The notes beneath the pieces are model-generated. The model worked only from the letters and a program-made list of their open reading frames with translations, made no database searches and had not been told where the DNA came from. Both the position numbers and the translations under genes were made by a program. Source: VRUE01 sp963730315 (lineage in GTDB: Bacteria; Actinomycetota; Thermoleophilia; Solirubrobacterales; 70-9). Taken from it: DNA of 64,000 bases. The stretch lies in contig CAVSRD010000012.1 of assembly GCA_963730315.1 (NCBI GenBank), forward strand, positions 310,001 to 374,000. The letters run 5' to 3'. Below are positions 9,273-17,487 of this stretch, piece by piece (within the stretch, counting starts at the first letter, position 1; each line of letters opens with the position of its first letter).

Positions 9273-9650
9273 CTAGCCGGAGGGCACGCCCAGACGCCGG
9301 CCCATCTCCTCGACAAGCGCGTTGAGGGCGCTAAGCGGGCGGATCATCACCATCATCTCGGCGACCAAACCGTCCTCCCCGAAGCGCAGGACGTCGACCC
9401 CGTTCAGCTCGCGGTCGCCGACCCGCGCCTCGAAGATCAGCACCGCTGTGTCGCCGGTCTCCACCTGGTCGAGGTAGCGGAAGTCCTCGAAGGTCTCGAT
9501 CACCGCGCCGAGCAGGAGCTTCAGCGCCTCGAGGCCGCTGTATGGCTTGAACACCGCCGGGCTGCGGAAGACGACGTCCTCGGAGAACAGCTCCTCGACC
9601 TTCGAGAAGTCCTTCGACTCGGCGGCGCGGCGGAACGCATCGCTCTTCAC
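9273..9650 (-). CDS. NTF2-like (SnoaL-type) small protein
   Basis: A 125-residue protein from GTG at 9648-9650, starting VKSDAFRRAAESKDFSKVEE. The pattern of an N-terminal helix, FSEDVVFRSPAVFKPYSG and strands ending VLRFGEDGLVAEMMVMIRPL fits the cone-shaped NTF2/SnoaL-like fold. The fold binds small hydrophobic ligands or acts as an isomerase; no catalytic set is evident. It sits 10 nt after the M28 peptidase stop on the same strand. Confidence 0.7.
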   Translation of the reverse strand: MKSDAFRRAAESKDFSKVEELFSEDVVFRSPAVFKPYSGLEALKLLLGAVIETFEDFRYLDQVETGDTAVLIFEARVGDRELNGVDVLRFGEDGLVAEMMVMIRPLSALNALVEEMGRRLGVPSG

Positions 9651-9660
9651 CCCTCCGAGC

Positions 9661-10752
9661 CTACCTCCCCGGTGCCACCCGGTGGGCCCAGGCCTCGCCG
9701 ATCCCGGCCGCGAGTCGCAGGCAGTGCTCGACCGAATCCCAGTCGACCCGGTCTGGGGTGTCGGTCGGCAGGTGGTAGTTGGTGAACAGCCCGTCGCGCA
9801 TCGAGAGGAGCGAGATCGACGGCAGGCCGGCGAGCAGGGCGAGCGCCGGGTCGGTCCAGCCGCTGACCCGCCTGCGCTGCGGCGGCTCCAGCCCGGCGCG
9901 GGCCGCGCCCGCATCAGCCCAGGCGAGGTCGGCGCCGCGGTAGCGGACCGGGCGCGGCGGGCCCTCCGCCGCTGCGACGACCGGAGCGCCGGCGCCGAGC
10001 GTGTCGAGACCCAGCACCAGGGTCCGCAGCGGGTCGAGCCGGGCGGACTCGGCGCCCAGCCAGGCGGCCATCCCGCCCATCCCGGACTCCTCGCAGCCGG
10101 GGAACAGCGCGACCACCTCGCAGCCTGGAAGCGGGTCGCGCACCCAGCGCTCGAGCAGTGCAAGTGCCGCCGCTACGCCGGTCGCGTTGTCGCTCGCCCC
10201 CGGCACGACCGCGCCGCGCGCGACGTCCGCCTGGAGTACGGCGAACGCGGCAAGCAGCGCCCGGCCGAGCCGCCGGGTGCGGCGCAGGGCGGCGAGCCCG
10301 AAGGCGAGCATCGGCAGGGTGGCGAACGAGCCGCCGCGCGACATGCGGACCAGCCGTGGATTCCAGATCAGGCCGGTGCGCGCGGCGTCGTGGTGGGCGA
10401 CCAGCACCAGGGTGCGAAGCGGCTCGCCGCGCGCCGGGAGGCGGGCCACGACGTTCGTCCCCTTGCCGGTGGGGAGCAGCCGCCGGATCCACTGCAGGCG
10501 GCCGGAGAACTCGAGGTCGTAGGAGACGGCTGCCGCCAGCGCGGCTGGGCCGCCCAGCCCGCCGAGCGCGAAGTGGGCGGCGTGCGCCCAGGCGTAGGTC
10601 CCCTGGTAGCTGAACTCTTCGAGCCGGACGTCGGGGGCGCCCGCCTCCGTGAGCCGGCCCGCGAGCCACTCGGCGGAGGCCCGTTCGCCGGGGCTCGTCG
10701 CGCCCCGCTCGATCGCCGCAAGCGCCTCGACGTCGGCGGTCAGCGATGCCAA
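9661..10752 (-). CDS. M28-family zinc metallopeptidase
   Basis: A 363-residue aminopeptidase-like enzyme. Co-catalytic zinc ligands are recognisable: LVAHHDAARTG (about 117-127), GASDNATG (bridging Asp, about 188), GCEESG (Glu pair, about 222), an Asp in LVLGLDTLG, and the last His in TNYHLPTDTPD. A hydrophobic stretch around 55-80 and another at 140-165 could be membrane-associated, and there is no clean signal peptide. It overlaps HMG-CoA lyase by 13 bp on the same strand. The peptide substrate cannot be told from sequence. Confidence 0.85.
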   Translation of the reverse strand: MASLTADVEALAAIERGATSPGERASAEWLAGRLTEAGAPDVRLEEFSYQGTYAWAHAAHFALGGLGGPAALAAAVSYDLEFSGRLQWIRRLLPTGKGTNVVARLPARGEPLRTLVLVAHHDAARTGLIWNPRLVRMSRGGSFATLPMLAFGLAALRRTRRLGRALLAAFAVLQADVARGAVVPGASDNATGVAAALALLERWVRDPLPGCEVVALFPGCEESGMGGMAAWLGAESARLDPLRTLVLGLDTLGAGAPVVAAAEGPPRPVRYRGADLAWADAGAARAGLEPPQRRRVSGWTDPALALLAGLPSISLLSMRDGLFTNYHLPTDTPDRVDWDSVEHCLRLAAGIGEAWAHRVAPGR

Positions 10753-11657
10753 TCGACCGGCCCCGCGGTGAGCACGTGGCTGCCCAGCGGCCGCCCCAGC
10801 GCCTCCTGCGCGGCCCGCGAGGCCTCGATCAGCCGCGCCAGGTCGACCCCGGTCTCGACCCCCATCTCGTTCAGCATCGAGACCACGTCCTCGGTCGAGA
10901 CGTTGCCGGTCGCCCCCGGCGGCACCGGGCAGCCGCCCAGCTCGCCGAAGCTCGACTCGAATGAGTCGACGCCCTGCTCGAGCGCCGCCAGCACATTGGC
11001 CAGCCCCTGGCCGCGGGTGTTGTGGAAGTGGGCGGTCAGCTCGACGCCGGCGAGCCGCTCGCGCGCCGCAGCGAAGAACTCGGCCACCCCCCGCGGGTTG
11101 GCCATCCCGGTGGTGTCGCCGAAGCCGACCTCGGCGCAGCCCGCGGCGGCGAGGCGCGCGGCGATCTCGAAGACGCGCTGCGGCGGCACCTCGCCCTCGT
11201 AGGGGCAGCCGAAGGAGGTCGAGATCACCCCCTCGCAGCGCAGGCCCTCGTCGCGGGCCGTGGCCAGCGTCCGCTCCAGCCCGTCCAGCGACTCCTCGAT
11301 CGATCGGTTGACGTTCTTGCGGTTGTGGGTCTCCGAGGCGGAGACGAAGACGTTGATCTCGTCGAAGCGGTCGCGCTGGCGCAGCGCCCGCTCGAGGCCG
11401 CGCTCGTTGGGGATCAGGACCGAGAAGGAGACGCCGTCGCGCCGCTGCACGCCGCCCAGCACCTCCTCCGCGTCGGCCAGCTGCGGGATCACGTCGGGCC
11501 GCACGAACGAGGTCACCTCGATCCGCCGCAGGCCGCTCGTCGAGAGCAGGTCGATCAACCGCACCTTCTCGGCAGTGGGGATCGTCTCCGGCTCGTTCTG
11601 GAAACCGTCGCGGGGCCCGACCTCGCGGATTCGCACCTCGTTCGGCAAAGCAGGCAT
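10740..11657 (-). CDS. mvaB: Hydroxymethylglutaryl-CoA lyase
   Basis: It cleaves HMG-CoA to acetyl-CoA and acetoacetate, the last step of leucine breakdown. The 305-residue TIM-barrel enzyme starts MPALPNEVRIREVGPRDGFQ. It has the HMGL-like entry REVGPRDGFQNE, the metal His pair in LTAHFHNTRG, and the active-site Cys loop GELGGCPVPPGATGN near residue 235. ATG at 11657 fits the family N-terminus. Acetoacetyl-CoA synthetase about 5 kb away could use the acetoacetate released. Confidence 0.92.
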   Translation of the reverse strand: MPALPNEVRIREVGPRDGFQNEPETIPTAEKVRLIDLLSTSGLRRIEVTSFVRPDVIPQLADAEEVLGGVQRRDGVSFSVLIPNERGLERALRQRDRFDEINVFVSASETHNRKNVNRSIEESLDGLERTLATARDEGLRCEGVISTSFGCPYEGEVPPQRVFEIAARLAAAGCAEVGFGDTTGMANPRGVAEFFAAARERLAGVELTAHFHNTRGQGLANVLAALEQGVDSFESSFGELGGCPVPPGATGNVSTEDVVSMLNEMGVETGVDLARLIEASRAAQEALGRPLGSHVLTAGPVDWHR

Positions 11658-11667
11658 CGAATGCAGC

Positions 11668-12594
11668 TTAGGACGACCAGCCTTCTTCGAGCCTCGAGGT
11701 GACCGCACGCAGCGTCTCGCGTACGTACCGCGCCTCGAAGCGGACCTGCTCGTGGGTGAACCGCAGCGGAGTCATGCCGGCGGCCGTGTGCGCCTGGTCG
11801 CGGCGACGGTCTCGAGCCTGCTGGGCAGGCGTGCGGTGGTAGCGCAGCCCATCCGTCTCGACCACCAAGCCCAGGTGCGGCCAGTAGAAGTCGACTTTGA
11901 AGCCGTTGAGGCGCTTTCCGGTCACCGGTATCGGCAAGCCGGCGGCGTCGACCAGCCGCAGGAAACGCCGCTCCAGCTCCGAGTCGGTGAGCCGGAAGGT
12001 GTGGCGGCCGAGGATCTCGCGCAGCCTTCCGACTCCACGCTGGGCCGTGAAGTCATCCAGTGACTCGGCAAGGGCCTGGGGATCGATCAGGTCGAGCCGG
12101 TCCGCCTCGTTGACAGCCCGCTCGAGGGATCGACGATCGAGAAGTGGGGCAACATCGACGAGCGTGCGGACGATTCCGGTCACCGGAATTCCGTCGCGCA
12201 CCGCGATGTCATCCGCACGCAGGGTGCGACGGCGATGGACCCGCAAGCCAGGTGGGCGGCCGTAGGATGCCGCGTCCACGGAAACATCGATTCGGCCGTC
12301 CGTCTCCTCGCCGAACCCCCAAAGAGCAGCAGCACTGGCGTGGCTGAGCGCTGCATCAAGGCCAACCGCCAGGACTGCGGCCATCCAGCGGCCGCGTCGG
12401 GTGACTTCAGGCCGACCCACCGCGTAGACGCCGCGCCTCACCGGACGTAAACGTCCAGTCGAAAGCCGATGCTCGACCGCCCCCACGGTCAAGCCCAAAT
12501 CCATCAGCTGTCGACGCGACACGACGCCGTGCTGTCGGCGAATCAGCGTCCAAATCGACTCGCCGTGGCTCGAGTGTGGGGTTAACCCCGCCAT
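11668..12594 (-). CDS. AbiEi-like antitoxin domain fused to a DUF559 endonuclease-like domain
   Basis: A 308-residue protein. The N-terminal winged helix (WTLIRRQHGVVSRRQLMDLG, then RRGVYAVG) is that of the AbiEi-type antitoxin/transcription regulator. The C-terminal part (about 210-308) resembles the DUF559/Vsr-like PD-(D/E)xK fold, with GFKVDFYWPHLGLVVETDG giving the Asp and the Glu-x-Asp positions. No AbiEii-type nucleotidyltransferase toxin follows; the next gene, 10 nt on, is HMG-CoA lyase. Actinobacteria often carry such orphan copies. Function is not established. Confidence 0.7.
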   Translation of the reverse strand: MAGLTPHSSHGESIWTLIRRQHGVVSRRQLMDLGLTVGAVEHRLSTGRLRPVRRGVYAVGRPEVTRRGRWMAAVLAVGLDAALSHASAAALWGFGEETDGRIDVSVDAASYGRPPGLRVHRRRTLRADDIAVRDGIPVTGIVRTLVDVAPLLDRRSLERAVNEADRLDLIDPQALAESLDDFTAQRGVGRLREILGRHTFRLTDSELERRFLRLVDAAGLPIPVTGKRLNGFKVDFYWPHLGLVVETDGLRYHRTPAQQARDRRRDQAHTAAGMTPLRFTHEQVRFEARYVRETLRAVTSRLEEGWSS

Positions 12595-12680
12595 AGCAAG
12601 GTCAAGTCCACACTCGTCGACTTTCTCCCCCCTGGGGGCGAATTGCACCCGGTCGTCCGCTGCTCGCGGGCTACCTGCAG

Positions 12681-13415
12681 TCAGACCATGCCGAGGCCGC
12701 CGCTCACGCCCAGGGTCTCGCCGGTCACGTAGGCGGCGTCGTCGGAGGCGAGGAAGGCAACCGCGGCGGCGACCTCGTCGGGCTGGCCGAGGCGCTTCAT
12801 CTGGGTCGCCCCTTTCATCGTCTCGATCACCTTCTCGCCGATCTCGCCGAACTCCCGAGCACCCATCAGCAGCGGCGTCTCGATCGGGCCCGGAGCGATC
12901 GAGTTGACGGTGACCCCGTAGCGAGCGTTCTCGCGGGCGATCGTCTTCGTGAAGGCGATCACGCCGCCCTTCGCGGCGGAGTAGACGGCGGAACCCTTGG
13001 AGCCGACCCGGCCAGCCTCCGAGGAGATGTTGACGATCCGCCCGTACCCGGCCTGCTGCATCGCCGGCAGCGCCGCGTGGGTGCAGTTGAGGACTCCGCC
13101 CAGGTTGACGCCCAGCACCCGCTGCCACTGGTCGGGAGTCGTGTAGGTGAAGAAGCCGAACTCGTCGGTGCCGGCGTTGTTGACGAGCACGTCGAGCGTC
13201 CCGACCGCCTCGACCGCCGCCCGCGCCGACTCGGGATCGGTCACGTCGAGCTCGACTGGGTGGCCGTTGACCTCGGCGGCGACCCGCTTCGCGCCCTCCG
13301 CATCGAGGTCGCCGACCCAGACCTCGGCGCCCTCGGCGGCGAGCCGGGCAGCGACCGCGGCGCCGATCCCCCCGGCGCCGCCGGTGACCAGCGCCTTGCG
13401 TCCCTCGAGCCTCAT
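12681..13415 (-). CDS. Short-chain dehydrogenase/reductase (FabG/BadH-like)
   Basis: A 244-residue NAD(P)-dependent oxidoreductase. It has the Rossmann motif TGGAGGIG (about 10-17), NNAG (about 83-86), catalytic Ser in NISSEAG, YSAAK (Tyr and Lys of the active site, about 149-153), and PGPIETPLL after the core. An Asp after the second strand (VGDLDAEG) suggests NAD preference. Similarity to 3-oxoacyl reductases and 2-hydroxycyclohexanecarboxyl-CoA dehydrogenase suggests a 3-hydroxyacyl-type substrate. It is divergent from the F420 operon, with 28 bp between starts. Confidence 0.88.
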   Translation of the reverse strand: MRLEGRKALVTGGAGGIGAAVAARLAAEGAEVWVGDLDAEGAKRVAAEVNGHPVELDVTDPESARAAVEAVGTLDVLVNNAGTDEFGFFTYTTPDQWQRVLGVNLGGVLNCTHAALPAMQQAGYGRIVNISSEAGRVGSKGSAVYSAAKGGVIAFTKTIARENARYGVTVNSIAPGPIETPLLMGAREFGEIGEKVIETMKGATQMKRLGQPDEVAAAVAFLASDDAAYVTGETLGVSGGLGMV

Positions 13416-13443
13416 AGGTTGGTGAGCATAGACTGGCGCAGCC

Positions 13444-14142
13444 GTGGCACCGAGTCTCACCGAACCGATCCCGATCGTCGGCGGCACCGGCGCGCTCGGC
13501 GCCGGCCTGGCTCTGCGCTGGGCGAGGGCGGGAGCGCCGATCGCGATCGGCTCGCGCTCCGCGGAGCGCGGCGCCGGGGCGGCCGCGCAGCTGCGCGAGG
13601 CGGTGCCCGGCGCCGAGGTTGAGGGACTCCTCAACGAGGACGCGGCGCAGCGCGCCGAGATCGTCTTCCTCACCGTCCCCTTCCGCGCCCAGTCGGAGAA
13701 CCTCAACAACCTGCGGGGGGCGCTGCGGCCGGGCCAGATCCTGGTCGACTGCACGGTGCCGCTCGCCGCTGCGGTCAGCGGCAAGGCGACCCGCTCGCTC
13801 GGCGTCTGGCAGGGATCGGCGGCGCAGCAGGCGCAGGAGATGGTCCCCGAGGGCGTCACCGTGGTCGCCGCGCTGCACAGCGTCGGCGCCCCGACGCTCG
13901 GCGACCCCGACGCCGAGCTGGACGAGGACGTGCTGGTCTGCGGCGACCGCAAGGCCGACAAGGCCCGTGTGGCGCGGCTGATCGAGCTGATCCCGGGCCT
14001 GCGCGCCGTCAACGCCGGGCCGCTGGAGATGGCGCGGATCGTCGAGCAGCTCACCCCGCTGCTGATCTCCGTCAACAGCCGCTACAAGACCCATGCCGGG
14101 ATCCGCCTCACCGGCCTGCCCGAGGGAGACCACTGGCAGTGA
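13444..14142 (+). CDS. npdG: NADPH-dependent F420 reductase
   Basis: It moves hydride between NADPH and the deazaflavin F420. The 232-residue protein from GTG at 13444 has the dinucleotide loop PIVGGTGALGAGLALRWA (about 9-26), an NADP-type SRSAER after the second strand, and the family segments FLTVPFRAQSENLNN and VVAALHSVGA. It is the first gene of a tightly coupled set: its stop overlaps the cofD start by 4 bp. Its presence implies the cell makes F420H2 from NADPH, or the reverse. Confidence 0.92.
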   Translation: MAPSLTEPIPIVGGTGALGAGLALRWARAGAPIAIGSRSAERGAGAAAQLREAVPGAEVEGLLNEDAAQRAEIVFLTVPFRAQSENLNNLRGALRPGQILVDCTVPLAAAVSGKATRSLGVWQGSAAQQAQEMVPEGVTVVAALHSVGAPTLGDPDAELDEDVLVCGDRKADKARVARLIELIPGLRAVNAGPLEMARIVEQLTPLLISVNSRYKTHAGIRLTGLPEGDHWQ

Positions 14143-15086
14143 GCGGAGCGACCGGCCCGATGACCGTCGCGCTGCTCGCCGGCGGCACGGGCGGCGCCAA
14201 GCTCGGCGCCGGGATACAGGAGGAGATCGGAGCAGAGCTGGCGGTGATCGCCAACACCGCCGACGACGTCGAGCTGCTCGGCGTCCACGTCTCCCCCGAC
14301 CCCGACCTGGTCACCTACTGGCTGAGCGGTGAGATCGACGCGGAGCGCGGATGGGGGATCCGCGACGACTCGTTCACCGTCTTCGAGCGACTGGCGAAGC
14401 TGGGCTCGCCCGACTGGTTCTCGCTCTCAGACCGCGACCTCGCGGCCTGCCTCTATCGCCGCACCTTCCTCGACGAAGGCGGGCGACAGACCGACGCGCA
14501 GACACAGATCGCCCGTGCGCTCGGGGTCGCGGCCAGGGTGCTGCCGATGAGTGAGGCGCGGGTGCGGACCAAGGTGGTGACCGGCGCCGGCCGCCGCGAC
14601 CTGCAGGAATACCTGATCCTCGACGGGGGCCGACCGGAGGTGCATGGGGTCGAGCTGGAGGGGATCGCCGAGGCGGAGCCGACGCCGGAGGTGCTGGCGG
14701 CGCTGGAGGAGGCGGAGGCGATCGTGATCGGCCCCTCCAACCCGGTGATCAGCATCGGCCCGATCCTCGCCGTTCCCGGAATCCGCGAGGCGATCGCCGC
14801 CTCCGGCGCGCCGGTCGTCGCAGTCAGCCCCTACGTCGCCGGGGAGGTGGTGAAAGGGCCGACCGAGCGCTTCATGGCCGCGGTCGGGCGGCCCTCGACC
14901 GCCGCCGGAGTGGCCTCGCTCTACGCAGGCCTGATCGACGCGATGGTGGTCGACGAGGGCGACCCGGACCCGCCGCCGGAGGAGATCCCGACCCTCGCCA
15001 CGCCGACCCTGATGGAGGGAGCCGCCGGGCGGGCGCGGCTGGCGCGCACCGTGCTCGACTACGCCGCCGAGCTGGCGGGCCGGTGA
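14139..15086 (+). CDS. cofD: 2-phospho-L-lactate transferase (F420 biosynthesis)
   Basis: It joins the phospholactyl (or phosphoenolpyruvyl) moiety from its GDP-activated form to Fo, giving F420-0 (or its dehydro form). It is the CofD/FbiA family, 315 residues. The signature LLAGGTGGAKLGAGIQ lies near the N-terminus, followed by ANTADDVELLGVHVSPDPD and, in the C half, IVIGPSNPVISIGPIL. GTG at 14139 gives a GTGA overlap with npdG; ATG at 14160 is a possible alternative start. Operon order npdG-cofD-cofC-cofE. Confidence 0.95.
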   Translation: MSGATGPMTVALLAGGTGGAKLGAGIQEEIGAELAVIANTADDVELLGVHVSPDPDLVTYWLSGEIDAERGWGIRDDSFTVFERLAKLGSPDWFSLSDRDLAACLYRRTFLDEGGRQTDAQTQIARALGVAARVLPMSEARVRTKVVTGAGRRDLQEYLILDGGRPEVHGVELEGIAEAEPTPEVLAALEEAEAIVIGPSNPVISIGPILAVPGIREAIAASGAPVVAVSPYVAGEVVKGPTERFMAAVGRPSTAAGVASLYAGLIDAMVVDEGDPDPPPEEIPTLATPTLMEGAAGRARLARTVLDYAAELAGR

Positions 15087-15724
15087 GAGCGACCGCCATC
15101 CTCCCCGTGAAGCGCTTCGACACGGCGAAGCAGCGCCTCGCCGCGGGAATCGACGACTCGAGGCGCGAGGCCCTGGTCGAGGCGATGCTGGAGGATGTGC
15201 TGGAAGCGATCGGCGAGGCGCGGTCGATCGAGCGGACGATCGTCGTCAGCGACGAGCCACGTGCCGCCGAGGCCGCGGCGGCTGCGGGCGCCGAGGTCGT
15301 CGCCGACCCCGCGGAGCCGAGCCACCCGAGGGCGGCGCTGGCGGGAATCGCCCGAGCCGGGCAGCTGGGCGCCAAACGTGTCGTGCTGCTCCCCGGCGAC
15401 TGTCCGCTGCTCGAGCCGCGCGAGCTGGACGGGCTGCTGACCGGAGTCCCGGACACCTATGTTGCGATCGTCCCCGACCGGCACGGGACCGGGACCAACG
15501 CACTCGTGCTGGCGCCGCCGGACGCGATCAGCCCGGCCTTCGGCGAGGGGAGCTGCGCGCGCCATGTCACCGCCAGCCGCGAGGCGGGCGTCCCGTACGG
15601 GGTCGAAGAGGTTCCCTCGCTCGCCCTCGACCTCGACACCCCGGCCGACGTGATCGCGCTGACCCGCGAGCTGGAGACGCAGCCGGGCCGCGCCCGGCGA
15701 ACCGCGAAGGCGCTCGGGATATGA
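15083..15724 (+). CDS. cofC: Phospholactate/PEP guanylyltransferase (F420 biosynthesis)
   Basis: It activates 2-phospholactate, or phosphoenolpyruvate in most actinobacteria, with GTP for transfer by CofD. It is the CofC/FbiD family, 213 residues, a small nucleotidyltransferase fold starting MRATAILPVKRFDTAKQRLA. Key motifs are LLPGDCPLLEP (metal Asp, about 95) and VPDRHGTGTNALVLAPP. GTG at 15083 overlaps the cofD stop by 4 bp and the stop overlaps the cofE ATG by 4 bp. Which of the two substrates it uses cannot be read from sequence. Confidence 0.93.
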   Translation: MRATAILPVKRFDTAKQRLAAGIDDSRREALVEAMLEDVLEAIGEARSIERTIVVSDEPRAAEAAAAAGAEVVADPAEPSHPRAALAGIARAGQLGAKRVVLLPGDCPLLEPRELDGLLTGVPDTYVAIVPDRHGTGTNALVLAPPDAISPAFGEGSCARHVTASREAGVPYGVEEVPSLALDLDTPADVIALTRELETQPGRARRTAKALGI

Positions 15725-16479
15725 GCACGAGCACGAGCGAATTGCGGGTTCTCGCCGTCGAAAGCCTTCCCGAGGTGACCGAGGGCATGTCGGTCGGCGC
15801 CGAGATCGCGGCGCGGGCCGAACTGCGCGAGGGCGACGTCGTCGTCGTCTCGCATAAGGTCGTCTCCAAGGCCGAGGGCCGGGTTCGCCGCCTATCCAGC
15901 GCGATCCCCGGCGGCGAGGCGCGCCGGCTCGCCGCGGTGCTCGGCAAGGAGCCGGCCCTGGTCGAGCTGATCCTCGAAGAGAGCCGCGAGGTTCTGCGCG
16001 CCGAGCGCGGCGTGCTGATCGTCGAGACCCGCCACGGATTCGTCTGCGCCAACGCCGGGGTCGACAGCTCCAACCTGCCGGAGCCGGGAACCGTTGCGCT
16101 GCTGCCCGAGGATCCGGACGCCTCGGCGCGGCGGATCCGCGCCGAGATCCGGGCGGAGAGCGGGGTGACGGTCGCCGCAATCGTCTCCGACAGCTTCGGC
16201 CGCGCCTGGCGGCTCGGCCAGGCCGAGGCGGCGATCGGCTGCGCCGGGATCGTCCCGCTCGACGACTGGCGCGGCCGCGCCGACGCCGCCGGCCGCGAGC
16301 TGGAGGGGACCCTGATCGCGGTCGCCGACGAGGCCGCCGCCGCCGCCGACCTGGTCCGCAACAAGGCGAGCCGCGTCCCCGCCGCGATCGTCCGCGGCCT
16401 CGACCGTTTCGTCAGCACGGCGGACGGACCCGGCGCCGCGGCCCTGCGGCGACCCCGCGATGAAGACCTCTTCCGCTAG
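15721..16479 (+). CDS. cofE: F420-0:gamma-L-glutamate ligase, single-domain form
   Basis: It adds the gamma-linked glutamate tail to F420-0 using GTP. The 252-residue protein spans only the CofE domain, with DVVVVSHKVVSKAEG, FVCANAGVDSSN and VSDSFGRAWRLGQAEAAIGC. Mycobacterial FbiB is about 450 residues because it carries a C-terminal FMN reductase that reduces dehydro-F420-0. That domain is absent here and no separate copy lies nearby. It is the last gene of the coupled operon, with 10 bp to a convergent alcohol dehydrogenase. Confidence 0.94.
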   Translation: MSTSTSELRVLAVESLPEVTEGMSVGAEIAARAELREGDVVVVSHKVVSKAEGRVRRLSSAIPGGEARRLAAVLGKEPALVELILEESREVLRAERGVLIVETRHGFVCANAGVDSSNLPEPGTVALLPEDPDASARRIRAEIRAESGVTVAAIVSDSFGRAWRLGQAEAAIGCAGIVPLDDWRGRADAAGRELEGTLIAVADEAAAAADLVRNKASRVPAAIVRGLDRFVSTADGPGAAALRRPRDEDLFR

Positions 16480-16489
16480 ACGTGCCGTC

Positions 16490-17476
16490 TCACGAGATGC
16501 GAAGCACGGCGGCTCCTTTGAGGGCGCCGGTGCGGATCGAGTCGAGGGCCTGGTCGGCGTCCTCCAGCGGGTGGACCTCGACCTCGGTGTGGACGGGGAC
16601 CTGCGGTGCGAGGGCGAGGAACTCCTCGCCGTCCCGCCGCGTCAGGTTGGCCACCGAGCCGAGCACCCGCTCGCCCCAGAGGATCTCGTAGGGGAAGGCC
16701 GGGATGTCGCTCATGTGGATGCCGGCGCTGATGATCCGCGCGCCCTTGGCGCTGACCCGCAGCGCCGCCGTCATCAGCGGGCCGACCGGAGCGAAGACGA
16801 TCGCGCCGTCCAGCTCCTCCGGCGGCGCCCCCTCGGAGGAACCGGCCCACTCGGCACCGAGGCTGCGTGCGAACTCCTGCCCCTCGGCGTCGCCCTCGCG
16901 GGTGAAGACGAAGACCCGCCGCCCCTGGTGGACGGCCACCTGGCAGAGGATGTGGGCGGAGGCGCCGAAGCCGTAGAAGCCGATCCGCTCGGCGTCGCCC
17001 ACCAAGCGCAGCGCCCGGTAGCCGATCAGCCCAGCGCAGAGCAGCGGCGCCGCCTGCTCATCCGCGTAGCCCCGCGGGATCGGGAAGCAGAAGCGCTCGT
17101 CGGCGACCGCCAGCTCGGCGTAGCCGCCGTCGATGTCGTAGCCGGTGAAGCGAGCGCGGTCGCAGAGGTTCTCCCGCCCGCTGGCGCAGTAGCGGCACTC
17201 GCCGTCGGTCCAGCCCAGCCAGGGGACCCCGACCCGGTCGCCGGTCGCGAAGCGCTCGGCCCCCTCCCCCGCCCCGGCCACCGTGCCGACGATCTGGTGG
17301 CCGAGGACGAGCGGCAGCTTCGGCTCGGTCAGCTCGCCGTCGACGATGTGCAGGTCGGTGCGGCAGACGCCGCAGGCCGAGACCGAGATCAGCAGCTGCC
17401 CGGGCCCCGGCTCGGGGTCCGGCAGCTCGGCAAGGCGGAGCGGCTGCCGCTGCCGCTCGAGGACCATGGCGCGCAT
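16490..17476 (-). CDS. Zinc-dependent alcohol dehydrogenase family protein
   Basis: A 328-residue medium-chain dehydrogenase. The catalytic-zinc Cys lies in SVSACGVCRTDLH (about 37-49), with HQIVGTVAGAGEG following. The structural-zinc four-Cys lobe is seen at WTDGECRYCASGRENLCDRA. The Rossmann loop is degenerate (GFYGFGASAHIL), as in the AdhP-like zinc-binding alcohol dehydrogenase group. Substrate unknown. It sits between the two F420 gene blocks but shares no evident pathway with them. Confidence 0.88.
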   Translation of the reverse strand: MRAMVLERQRQPLRLAELPDPEPGPGQLLISVSACGVCRTDLHIVDGELTEPKLPLVLGHQIVGTVAGAGEGAERFATGDRVGVPWLGWTDGECRYCASGRENLCDRARFTGYDIDGGYAELAVADERFCFPIPRGYADEQAAPLLCAGLIGYRALRLVGDAERIGFYGFGASAHILCQVAVHQGRRVFVFTREGDAEGQEFARSLGAEWAGSSEGAPPEELDGAIVFAPVGPLMTAALRVSAKGARIISAGIHMSDIPAFPYEILWGERVLGSVANLTRRDGEEFLALAPQVPVHTEVEVHPLEDADQALDSIRTGALKGAAVLRIS

Positions 17477-17487
17477 CGGCTTAGCGC

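Noticed and set aside
11668..14133. An 821-codon minus-strand frame
   Set aside because: Only its last 308 codons (AbiEi/DUF559) look like protein. The rest is antisense to npdG or out of frame with the SDR.
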